From positions 84,051,089 to 84,115,088 of the forward strand of contig NC_039365.1 in NCBI RefSeq assembly GCF_003573695.1: a stretch of 64,000 nucleotides of DNA, in the 5' to 3' direction. The DNA comes from Papaver somniferum (lineage: Eukaryota > Streptophyta > Magnoliopsida > Ranunculales > Papaveraceae). Under the pieces are notes generated by a model, which had not been told where the DNA came from, made no database searches, and worked only from the letters and a program-made list of their open reading frames with translations. How positions within the stretch are numbered: the first letter of the stretch is position 1; each line of letters starts with the position of its first letter. Below are positions 35,847-47,255 of this stretch, piece after piece. The position numbers were made by a program, and so were the translations under genes.

Positions 35847-38800
35847 ATGCCTAAAACATGGTCTCAATCTTCATCACAACCTAGGAATCTACATGCCATA
35901 GACTCGGAGGTGTATACATCAACCCCTTCACCTTCCCCTAGTCCGTCTTCTCAACCATCATCAATTACTAACCCACGAAGGGAATATTTCCATTGTCCCT
36001 TTGCAAACTATGATGGTTGCCTAGATGGTGTGGCAGGAAGAGGTGAAAAGGAGAGGATACCCAAATATACCACAAGCTAAAACTTTTCCTACCTATAAGT
36101 CCTTTCTCCGAAAGTGATTGTCTATGGACTGAGTTGAGACAATACAACTACTCGGTTCACACTTCGTGTGATCGTCTATGGATAAGAGATCGAGACAATG
36201 CAAAAACGAAGTATGCTTACTTGATACAAAGGTTCGAACTTAACCAAACACAATAAGATTGCTTATCAAGTAAATAGGAATTAACGTTTGTGTAATTTGC
36301 TTTAATTATAATAAAACAATTATAATGCGGAAATATAAAGTAAATGACACGACAAGATTTTGTTAACTAGGAAACCGAAAATGCAGAAAAACCCCGGGAC
36401 CTTGTCCAGAATTGAATACTCTCAGGATTAAGCCGCTACACAAAATTACACCTAACTTCCTATAGTTGAGACCAAGCATCTAAACCTATAGTTCACCTAG
36501 TTCCGTCTGTATTCCCACGCCTCCGACCTTAGTCACGTACTTGGAGCAATTCCTTTGGTTCGTATTCCAAACAGTAAAGGAACAACAAATCTGTTTGGTA
36601 TCAACTCTATTCAACCAAGTGATATGAGTCGGACAAAGGCTCTTCCGTTTATCTTAACATAAACTCCTTTGTCAGGTCCTTAGATCTATCTTATGTTCAA
36701 TTACCGAAGTACTCGTTTAAGATTAAGACAATACTCTTAATCCAAAGAATTTTGTTGATGCTGATCTACCCAATTAATCAATCCAATCTACCACAAGGAT
36801 AAACCAATTATTAATTGGATCCTCTTTTACCAAAACAAGTATTGCGCACACCAAATATTATAAACCCAAGTCAGATCTTCAATATCTTCTTTGTATTCAA
36901 ATCTTCTTAAATCTTCAATAAAAACCTGCACACAATCACTTGAATCTCTAGTGATCAATCACGCACAGAACGGAGTCTGTTAACAATGATTATCACAAGG
37001 TCGTATTTAGAACTAACAACAGTTTAAAGATCCCTGTCGAAACTCTGAACTAGTTTGAGTGAATCTTATATCAGAAGAGAATATCCTCAAGCATAAACAA
37101 ACTAGGTGCAATCAGATTTCAACCACCGTTAGTCAATCAAATCAATCGAAAACAAAAGATAAACCACAATTATCTAGTTTCCCACCAGCGGTACACGCTA
37201 GAGCTTCTCAATCCCAAAGAAGACTTTAAACTGAGCGACCGTAAGAGATTTCGCCTAATTAGGTTACTATCCTCTCCGAATAGGCGGTTACACCAGTAAG
37301 AACAACAAAAGAGGAAGTCTGTTGTTACGAAGGATTAGTTTGCTAGAAAGGCAAATTTCAAGTATTTATAGACAAGGAAGTTTGGACACCAAGGAATTTC
37401 CAAAACCGAAAATATTCTCAAGATATTCATTAAAACACAAATTCGGTTTCCATAATTCTTGGAAATTCTCTGTCCAAAAATAATGATCGAAATCTCTCGG
37501 AAAATATAATAGTAAATGCACATTACTAATTCTTATATTTCCCTACAAAATGAAATTAATAACCTTAATTAAAAGATTCTTAACTTACTTATGTTTCGAT
37601 CCTGGGATTTTGTTCCTTTAGATATTAAGGAATAACTTTGAACAATTAAAGAAATAAACATTCGCAACACGTGTTCAAAGTATGTCGATATCCTTACTTT
37701 GTAAGTTCTCTTTCAAACTTAAAACCTTGAAACCGATTTGCCACACTTCCAAACAAGTTTAGAATTGGTTCATCTGACTTTCAAGAACTATGTGATTGAT
37801 CAAACAAACATTCAATCACAATCATGAGTTTAACGGTTCTACCAAAACAAGTTTCGGTTCTACCTCCATGTGAGTACTATGCATAGTCACACTAGCTTTC
37901 CAAAAATTCGGTTGACTAGGTACTAGGATCGGTTCCTCACATATATATGGTATCTAACTTATATGTGTTGCACATGTCCATAGGATCGGTTCCCCTTTGC
38001 CTAAAAACGTGTTGCACATGTCCATAAGATCGGTTCCCTTTTCTGCTATAAACCTTGTTGCACCTCATACAAGGATCGGTTCCCCTTTGTGATGTACTGC
38101 ACCTCTTATTAGGATCGGTTCCCCTTTCCCAAATTTGGTCAGACATAACACAAACCCGATCATACCATCTCAGGTGATTACATAAGATCGGCTTCACTAA
38201 TAAAAGTCATACCAATACATAAGTCAGGCCTTTGTGAATAGTTTTACCAAGAACAAAAACAAGTTGTGAGTGGTTATACTCAATCACACATATTGGTTGT
38301 TCATAAGATATGCAATGAATAACAAAACCAATAACACCTGGCAATTTCCTTTTCCGTTCACAAACAAGTTTATGAACTTACTTCCTTAGAACACATGTAA
38401 AACATTGTTCCCTATGATGAAATCCTCACCTCATACCCATACATAATCACAATAACATTCAAATGATTATGACGATGTCTTATCTACAAAGTTTAATGGT
38501 TAAGCCACAAACCTTGTATTGTATTCCTTAATACTATGTCTATCTAGAGTTCAAATATGCTTCGCAGTTATTTTTTCAATATGCACGACCTGAAAGATAC
38601 GTTAGGGAATGAAACAGTTCAAGTTAAATATCACTAACCTCAAGTGGAAGGATGACTGTTGTCGTTGTAGCTCCTTTCTTCTTCACATCTTCAAGTCTTC
38701 GCAATACTTGTAATGTCTCATATCCTAATACTTTCAAGCTAACCTATACGAAGTTGACTCTAGTACATAATCAAGCGACTCTTAACATGAGTTTTGATTC

Positions 38801-41800
38801 ACTAAAATATGACAATCAAACTTGACATACCAATGCTTGGTGGGTTCAACCGAGCAATGCTCTAACAAGAGGTTATGCCAGGAATTCTTTACTCAAACAT
38901 CTGCATGATAAACATTACGCCACAATTGCCGCCAAACAGGTATGCAGAGAAAGAATTCGTCAAAATTCAGATGTATACACAGCATGGGAGAACACTCTAC
39001 AACAATTATAAATGTGGTTATATGTTCCATGTATGATCCCACATGCATGGTCAAGGGATTGTCGTTTCCATGGAGATATGACCACAGGACCTTCTAATAG
39101 AATTGGTACAGACTTTCTCATTTATGGTGTGTCAAAACCCGACACAAATACTGTTGCCTCAACGCCTACAGATGTAACGGATCAAACCAACACTTTATAC
39201 TTGGAAATACTCGATTTAGTGTTTTAGAGCCGTATCACCATGATTGCTTAAATTCCGCCTCCATGTCTGCTTAGCTTCTCTAGAACTTTGAAAGCAACTC
39301 TGGACAAGGTAATTATGCGACCAACTGACATATCTGCTTGGATACAACTCCTCTTATTGCCTGTTTGTACTATTAATTTGTACACACCCAAAAATACTCT
39401 TAAAGAGAGATCCGGTAATAGGAAGAGACTGCAAATCACAGTTATCAATCAGGCCCTGCTGAAATGGAAGGAACCCAATGGATGCATCACTATGGTACAC
39501 GATCTTTTGAAACCATCCAGCTGTTTTCAGAACAGCAAGTTCCATAACAAGAAAAAGAAGAAAACCCAAAAAGAAATCAACTTACAGGCTTGTAGGAAGA
39601 AAATAAGTTATGGACACTACATATCAGCGATTAGAATACTTTCTTCAACTGGACTTGTGCCAGCCAATGAGAACACCTATGCAGAACTCAGCCAGAACAC
39701 CCGACTGCCCCTCCACCAACCATACCAACTGAGGATATCAATTCACCTGCCATTACAACTGACGCCAATTCAGTTTTGAAGGCCATTAAGATTTTTCCTA
39801 AAGGCACATCATGTGCACGGGATGGACTGAGAGCTCAACATTTACTTGACGCTCTCTGTGGATTGCAGCCGTCGTTAACTTGTGGCTTGTAGGCACATGC
39901 CCCGCTCCGCTAGGTGAGTACATAGCCAGTGCTCCACTGACACCTCTAATGAAGCCTAGAGGCAGCGTCAGACCAATAGCGGCCAGAACCATCTGGAGAC
40001 GTTTATGCTCAAAAATAGCCACAACTTCCGTGAGTAGAGATATGGCTACATACCTGGGAGATTACCAATTCGGAGTCGGTGTCCCATGTGGAGGCGAAGG
40101 TATTCTCCACGCAGTCAATAAGATTTTAGAACACAACTGTTGCGACAGTCGCAAGTCCATGCTCCTCATCGACTTCAGTAACGCATTTAACTTAGTTGTC
40201 AGGTCTACAATGTTGAGAGAAGCAATATTGAAATGCTCAGGAATCTCTAGGTGGGTAGAGTTCAAATATAGAGCACTAGCTAAATTGTACTACAACGAAT
40301 TCACACTTGTCTCTCCCCAAGGTGTACAACAAGGTGACCCCTTAGGCTCCTTGCTATTTGCTCTTAATCTGCACCCACTAGTGCTTCAAACTGCCTCCCA
40401 ATGTAATTTGGACCTACAAGCATAGTATTTGGATGACGGGACAATCGTTGGTGACACTTTAGAAGTGGCTAAAGCCTTACGGATAGTGAAAGCTGAAGGC
40501 AAGGCTCGTGGGTTACACTTCAACATTAACAAGATTGATCTCTACTAGCCGACTAGATATCCTAGGAGTCTAGAAGAGGGAGTATTTCCTGCTAATGTCA
40601 GTAGGCCTTCTGCTGGCGTCAAACTCTTGGGTGGCCCGATAAGTTTAGATGCCAACTTCAGCAACAATATAGTCATGAGAAGGGTCCATAAAACTATAGA
40701 TTTAATGAATTCTGTCAAGAAGTTACGCGACCCTCAGGAGGAATTGTTGCTATTTCGCAACTGCACAGGAGTGTCAAGACTATACTTCACAATGAGAACC
40801 ATTGACCCTTCAGTCATATACCAGGCACAAGTTTTTTTCAATCAACACCTCATGCAGTACCTTAGACATATGATTGTTAGCAATGGATCAGGCTTCGAAC
40901 TTGTGCAACAACGCATCGTTTCACTGCCTATCAAGGAGGGAGGACTTGGTTTTTATACCATGTCGGACACCATTAACTATTGCTACCCCGCCTCATACAT
41001 CCAAACACGGCATCTGCAGAGCACTATCCTCAACCATTCCACAACGCCGATGTCCAGCAATGCTTTCCAACTGGCTCTCAGCAATTACATGAAGGTTTGT
41101 GACTTATCTCCGGATAACTTCAACATTGAAGAAACTTCCCCGCATACTATGCGTACTTTGGCAGTTCACTACTTCAAAGCTGTAGTTAAACAGATACCGA
41201 GCAAACTCACCATGTCAGACAGAGACGCATCTCTTTGGCAATGCAACAGAGCAAAACATGCACATGATTATTTAATTTTCATTCCCAGCGGTCTTAACCA
41301 AATGGTCGAACCGAGGCAGTTCAGGTCCATCCTATGCTACAGATTGGGAATACCTCTCTTTAGCGAACATGATTCTTGCCCTAGATGCAACAAGTCGATG
41401 GACATATATGGCGATCACGCGTTACATTGTGCTAAAGACGTTGGTCCTAAGTTTAGACACAACCTCGTATGTGATTTAGTCGCAGACATATGCTACAAAG
41501 CAGGCGTTCCGGCGCGAAAGGAAGTAACCCTTGGTTTCTTATCCAACTCGTAAAATGGCTTGAGACCTGCTGATGTTCTCATACACAATTGGGAAAATAG
41601 TCTTGTTGTTTGTTTTGATGTCACCGTGGTCTCCCCGTTCACCAGCAGTAGATATCGCAGCTTCACCCCTGGTCAGGCCATTTCAGATGCCATTACACGC
41701 AAACGTAATAAATATCTAACAAAGTGTTCCGAGCATGGTTATGGCTTCGGTATCCTTGCAGCATTTACCTTGGAGAGCTCAGTGATGTCCCTCATGAAGA

Positions 41801-41934
41801 GATTGAAGAATTGTATGGCTAGTCATGATGCCAACTCTAAAGTAGGTAATTCTTTTTTTCATAGATTAGGAATTGTCATTCAGAAAGGTATAGGAGCTCA
41901 GCTTGTCGCTAGACTCCCTACCAACTTCCTGTAA
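35847..41934 (+). pseudogene. Non-LTR-type reverse transcriptase with CCHC finger and RLE-like domain
   Basis: A decayed retroelement ORF. The ATG at 35,847 begins a Ser/Pro-rich start and a C2H2-type finger that is interrupted by a solo LTR (36,044-38,867); the frame resumes at 38,873 with SLLKHLHDKHY. RT motifs follow in order: LLIDFSNAFN (about 40,165), QGVQQGDPLG (40,320) and YLDDG (40,426). Near the C-terminus are C-x2-C-x9-H-x3-C (41,377-41,430), RHN, KEV, LRPADVLI (about 41,560) and CFDVTVVSP (41,610), in the order of the finger and restriction-like endonuclease of R2-type elements; the protein ends LVARLPTNFL. In-frame stops lie at 39,009, 39,225, 39,249, 40,423, 40,546 and 41,551, and frameshifts near 39,695 and 39,860, the second with a deletion. 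I recall the same protein layout from other plant genomes as unnamed reverse transcriptases; the RLE reading is my inference. Confidence 0.75.
36044..38867 (-). mobile_element. Solo LTR, family B (copy 3), perfect 5-bp TSD
   Basis: 2,824 bp. On the minus strand it begins TGTTAGAGCATTGCTCGGTT and ends CTCCTTTTCA. It is flanked by AGAGG at 36,039-36,043 and AGAGG at 38,868-38,872, a perfect target duplication. Removing the LTR and one AGAGG leaves the reverse-transcriptase reading frame in phase, which fixes the insertion as later than the element. The shared box is at about 36,368-36,385 in reverse. Confidence 0.9.
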
Positions 41935-42193
41935 AACTTATTATAAACATAATTGTATTTTTATTTCCGTCTCAAGTTTTCTCTGGTTGGATGAAATTTC
42001 TTAACCAAACTGGTAGATTTATTTCCCATTCTTGATGTATAGAATGAACAAATGTACTTTTAGCAAACTCGCTGATTTCACCCGCTACATTATTTCTGTC
42101 TTTACATGAGTAAACACAAAACCATTAGACCAAGAACTGAGTTGTTTAAGAATAACTAAAAAAATCCCTAATCACATATAAAGGGATGGTGGA

Positions 42194-43098
42194 GTGGAAG
42201 GCATGGATGACAATTTTCATAAGGCCTTGGATGCATTACAAGCAACTCTTCCTGATTATGACTTTAGTAGTTTTACCAGTAAGGACACTCCCCCCCCCCC
42301 AAAAAAAAAAAACACACAAAGTAACCTGGCGAGTGCCCTTTTTGGTAAAGTGGTTAAAGACATGGATCGAGTGTACGAGTTATCAGACAAGCAGAAAGCT
42401 GTTTTTGGTTGTCTTCGAGCAGCGCATGCTCAGGACTTCCTTCTCGCTATTTCGATTGAGGGGCTTGGACAGAAGATGTCGCCTGTGGAGTACGTTCCAT
42501 CCTTAAGTACAGGTTAATGATTCCTTTATATCCCTCAGATTCATGTTGCCCTGCTTGTTTCACAGGATGCTTAGACACGTATGAAGAACATGCAGTCCAT
42601 TGTAAGGTAAAAATATAGACATGATCATGTGAGGGCTACCATATATGATGTATTATGGCGAGCGGGTATTTCAGCGAAGAAAGAAGCGTCTGTCAATTTT
42701 TTGACAAACCCACTGGAAGGAAGATCCACACTCAGGCCAGCAGATGTTCTTATTTTTGGATGAGCTAATGGAAAGCATGCATGTGTTGACCTCACTGGGG
42801 TTTCTCCGTTAGTAGGCATTGGACATGGCACCTTTAAAGTTGGCCAAGCAGCATTAAGGGCTGCCTCAAGTAAGATAGCGAAGCATGTATCGATAATAGG
42901 CACGCTTTTATCCTCTTTGCTTTTGACACTTTTGGGTTTTTGGCTCCAGAGGCGGTTGGACTCCTCAAGAGGGTCCAGAAGGTCATGCACAATAATGTCA
43001 TGATCCCCGGATCGAAAGAGTTTATTTTTAAAAAGATACGATTTGCAATTCAAAAAGGACTTGCGTCGCAGTTTGTTGCTCGCTTGACTACTACGTGA
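42194..43098 (+). pseudogene. Second RLE-like RT element, 5'-truncated
   Basis: Contains the part between RT and finger (FGCLRAAHAQDFLLAISIEG, GLGQKMSPVEY) and a CCHC finger (CPACFTGCLDTYEEHAVHC). The endonuclease-like block follows with all motifs: RHDHVRATIYDVLW, KKEASVNFLT, LRPADVLIFG, a TGA in place of Trp, then HACVDLTGVSPL. The end reads FAFDTFGFLAPEAVGLLKRV and SQFVARLTT. It differs from the upstream element enough to be a separate subfamily. Frames shift near 42,515 and 42,610. It begins about 250 bp after the first element ends, and its 3' end is 463 bp upstream of the TTG1 start codon. Confidence 0.75.
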
Positions 43099-43560
43099 AT
43101 TTTTGTTTTTTTATAATAAAACCTAAAAATTAGTAATACAATTTAAATTTATTCATTTGACCCCTAAGAGCTTTGATGACATTTCTGGCTCCAGTTAACC
43201 GCGTCAGAAAAAGCGTCTTCCAAAACATTGCTCGGTAGTCGGGACTCGGGAGATTGGGCTCATTTACCAACCGTAGTCAAGTATCCAACTAACTTTTTTT
43301 TTTTTCTTTTTTGTCCAACAACTACCGTACTTACCATTCAACTCTCAAAATTCTCAGTCTGATCATTCCCTTCTCGACTTCTTCCTTCCATGCTACTTGG
43401 AGCTTTCATACCTCTCTCCCATCTTCTTCCAACCAAACAGACACCCTAATTTTTATTATCTTTCGAACCCTAAAACCTTGTCAACAGACGCAACAACAAC
43501 CAAAAAAAGAAAGACCCGTTCCAGAATCCCCAATTTTCAATTTTAACTCCGTTGTATCTG

Positions 43561-45178
43561 ATGGAGAATTCAACTCAAGAATCAAATTTAGAAAATGCAT
43601 TTACTTATGATTCCCCGTACCCAATTTATGCCATGGCTTTTTCTCCATCATCAACAACTTCTTCTTCATCCAACAAAACCCATAGAATTGCAGTTGGTAG
43701 TTTCATAGAACATTTCAACAATAAAGTAGAAATTATATCATTTGATGAAGAAACCTCAACTTTCAAAACAGACCCAAATCTTTCTTTTGAACATCAATAT
43801 CCTCCGACAAAACTAATGTTTAACCCAAGCCCCAATTCTAGTAATCTCTTAGCTTCTTCTGGTGATTATCTAAGACTTTGGGATATTAAAGGAAATTCGG
43901 TTGAACCCAAATCGGTTCTTGATAATAGCAAATCAAGTGAATTTTGTGCACCATTAACCTCATTTGATTGGAACGAATTAGACCCAAATAGAATTGGTAC
44001 ATCAAGCGTAGATACAACTTGTACAATCTGGGATATTGAAAGAGGTATCGTTGAAACTCAACTCATTGCTCATGATAAAGAGGTTTATGATATTGCGTGG
44101 GGTGAAGTTGGGATTTTTGCTTCTGTTTCTGCTGATGGGTCTGTTAGAATTTTCGACTTAAGAGATAAAGAACATTCCACTATAATTTACGAAAGTCCAT
44201 TACCTGATACTCCATTACTTAGATTAGCTTGGAACAAACAGGATTTACGATATATTGCAACGACATTAATGGACAGCAACAAAGTTGTGATTATGGATAT
44301 CAGGTAAAGCACCGTCAAATTTTCAGCTTTTACTAAATTTGTTTTGTTTATTTGTATGTGGGTTTTAAATGAAGGAGGAGTTTTTATTGGTTATGAAATG
44401 CCTATGCTCTAATAAGGAGCATTATGTAGCCATCTAAGATTACGATACACTACCATAACTATTACATCTATGTAGGGCTAAGATTGGAGGAACTATAGCT
44501 AGCTCATAAGAAGCATGGAACAATCTCATTTCTATTGTTTATTGAGTCTTGAACTCGCAAGTGACTTCCAATGTCTGGTTCTGGTACTGAACTAACTGCT
44601 TGCTTAAAAAGCTCAAACTGCTAAGGATGGAGCTACCTTATGTAACTTACATTAATTATGTGGATCTAATGGAACTTCACATTTATCCAAAACGTTACTC
44701 AATAATTGGAATCCTAGTTTATGTTTACACTATTTTACCAATGAGAATATTATTTATTCGTCTACTCCTTCAAATGCATTCTCATCTCCCTACCTACTGG
44801 AACCTAAGGAAGGTAGTTCTCTAGCCATTTTAGCAAGTAGGGTTTGGAGAGATTTTCCAGTTAGTTTTTTTATTTGTTCTTTACACTTACACGTATGCTA
44901 TCAGGTCACCTTCCATGCCAGTAGCGGAACTAGATCGGCATCTAGCTAGTGTGAACGCGATTGCATGGGCGCCACAGAGTTGTCGTCATATATGTTCTGC
45001 TGGGGATGATTCACAGGCGCTTATTTGGGAGCTACCAACTGTAGCAGGATCAAATGGGATTGATCCAATACTTGCATATTCTGCTGGTTCAGAGATTAAT
45101 CAGTTACAATGGTCAGCTCTTCAGCCTGACTGGATCGCCATTTCTTTTTCTTCCAAATTGCAGCTCTTGAAAGTTTGA
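43561..45178 (+). CDS. TTG1: TTG1 WD-repeat protein (two exons)
   Basis: Scaffold of the MYB-bHLH-WD40 complex that controls anthocyanin and proanthocyanidin synthesis, trichomes, root hairs and seed-coat mucilage; acts in nucleus and cytoplasm. Exon 1 43561-44303, intron 44304-44904 (GTAAAG...TATCAG, phase 2 within Arg248), exon 2 44905-45178; 338 residues against 341 in Arabidopsis, with the same intron position. WD elements: [13 protein letters not shown] (97-109), [17 protein letters not shown] (144-160), [16 protein letters not shown] (187-202) and [13 protein letters not shown] in exon 2. The start MENSTQ and [14 protein letters not shown], and the end [17 protein letters not shown], are of TTG1 rather than LWD1/2 type. 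I chose the ATG at 43561; the frame runs nine bases upstream from a TTG. A Ser-rich stretch (29-37) is longer than in Arabidopsis. It looks intact. Confidence 0.95.
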
Positions 45179-46559
45179 GGTATGCAAGTTTAGTTTGAAA
45201 TCTGTGAATGCATATGCGTCTTTTGTACATACAAATGCTAAAGCTCTTCAGAAAATGGGATTTGATTATTAATTTTGAACCTGGAAGTGGATAGAACAAT
45301 TGATTAGTTGACTAAGAGATTAGGTTTAGCATGTCAAGAAATCTGATCAATAAGCTTCATTAAGTTTCTTTGCTGTTTGGGAATGGAGTTACCTTATTAA
45401 GTCTTTACAACTACTGTAGGTATTCTATTTAGTAACCTGTTTGCAACAAAACAGGTTTCTAAGAATTACTGGACATAAAGGAACCAAGTTAGCTTGTACT
45501 CTTTTTAATCTTTAAGAGTTTTGTCATCCTCTCTGAGATGATGGTTTGGTCTTGGAGTTAGGACTCTATCTAATTTCATTAATAAACTTGAAGTTATGAA
45601 CACTGTTCTTTACTTAGTTAGATTTCGCATTTTCGACTGAACTAAGTTTCAAGTTATGGATCTATTTTTCAAGCTTATAGTTTAGCTATCTAAAGGATAC
45701 TTCATCCTAATTTGTTCTGTAGAGATCTAACTTACCGCCTAACCTGTAGATTCCGTTTTTTGTTCATACTCGGAAGTTCTTACGACATAATTATATCTCC
45801 ACTATATTCGAGAAAAGGAAAGAAGTCTTTTCAAAGAGAGCAATGAGAGAAAAGTCCACTTTTGGTATTGCATTACAAATGCGATACTCTAACCTCTGAG
45901 CTAAGCGGTCTCACATAACAGAAATTGTGTTGTGCATAGGAACTCAGTCAACTACTTAGCTCTTCAAAATGGACAATTATGAATAAAAAAAAAATGAACA
46001 ACTGTTGTGCCACACCAGTTTAGCTATTAGCCCTTAACCATTTGTACCCCATTGGGGTCAAGAATGGTTAAGTTTTTACCTAGGTTACTAATATGTATGC
46101 TGAAGACTTTTAGAATAACTTGGATATATGGCAATCACACATTAAGCATGATGTTGTTGGGATTATATTTGGTTGCAATTTGGTTAGTGGTGGATTCACT
46201 GGAATTCAGTAAGCTTAGACTCTAGGGAAGCATATCACATTGAATTTTCCGACTGAACAGAATGGTTAGCAATAAGCTGTAGGAGGTTCCCAGTAGTATA
46301 GATTATGGTTCGTTGAGAATACACTGAGTGGAATCCTACATTACATGATCTGCCACACCAGTTATATTGTCTTGCAGCAGATGGTGGTACGCTGCAACCT
46401 TATGATTTGTCAAGTTGGTAAATTATCTAATCGGAGCAGTTGAATGTACTGTGTATAGATGGATGTTCTGCTAGAACAGTAACAAAATAGTTATATTGTA
46501 GACACTGTAGTATGAAGAAGTAAAGAACGTGACTGAAATTTGTATCTTTCACAAGATTT
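45179..46559. other. TTG1 3' flank, no gene seen
   Basis: Probably includes the TTG1 3' untranslated region. Apart from the tRNA-like scrap at 45,870-45,914 no coding or repeat structure is recognised. Confidence 0.4.
45870..45914 (-). pseudogene. trnT-UGU: Plastid trnT-UGU 5' half (NUPT scrap)
   Basis: The minus strand reads CCGCTTAGCTCAGAGGTTAG, then AGTATCGCATTTGTAATGC. This is the D-arm and anticodon arm of plastid tRNA-Thr(UGU) with one change. The T arm and acceptor 3' side are absent, so it is not a working tRNA gene. Confidence 0.65.
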
Positions 46560-47255
46560 AGCATGTTTCAAGAAGGCTCGTGTTTGGAGATGCATTTTAT
46601 AACTGAATTCAGCTGTTTCTGCTCACAGTTATTTGTTTTTTGCATGCTCGTTAGTCATTATCAATGCATATTCATTCTTTAACAATTTGAAATAAAATAC
46701 CTGTGTAACACTGTTAAATCAAATAATTATAAGGTCAAGATTGTTTGGGTAGGTGAGCCCCATACATGCGCTCGTGCTTTCCTTGATATGAAAGGCTGTC
46801 TCTGAGGGTCAATAGAACTGTGAGAAAAAGACATATTGTGGACAACGATGTGAAGTGGTCTGAAGGAATAAAGTCGGGTATAGTGATGTCCCTTTTATAA
46901 TCATGGCATGTTTCAAGAACTTTAGAAGGATGTGAGATGCATTTTACATCTCCTGTGACAGTTAATTCTATTTTTACATGCTCATCAATTTGGGTTGTGA
47001 ACATTTCATGTTAATGGTTAACCTACGCAACCCTGGTAGTTATGATCATAAATATCAAGTTTGCTTGGGGAGGTGAGCCCTATCAATGTGCTAATCTTTT
47101 GCTTGGCGTGAAAGGGTACTTCTGAATGTCATATATAGGGTTCGGTTTAATGGCAATGAAAGCATAAATTAGTCCTTGGTGACCTTAGCTGGTAGCTGGC
47201 ACATCACTCTTTACTGTGTTGATAAATAAAATATAACATGGTTCTGGAGTTTTAG
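46560..47255. repeat. ~345-bp diverged tandem duplication
   Basis: CATGTTTCAAGAA with GAGATGCATTTTA at 46,562 recurs at 46,908. GTTTGGGTAGGTGAGCCCCA at 46,743 recurs as GCTTGGGGAGGTGAGCCCTA at 47,063. So two units of about 315-345 bp lie in tandem, with partial traces of a third near 47,260. No coding frame is conserved between units. Confidence 0.5.

Noticed and set aside
42291..42312. C-run/A-run as a regulatory or recoding site
   Set aside because: Homopolymers in a decayed reading frame; length is likely variable or affected by sequencing.
43552..43560. A start of TTG1 nine bases upstream
   Set aside because: That start would be a TTG; the ATG at 43,561 gives the conserved N-terminus.
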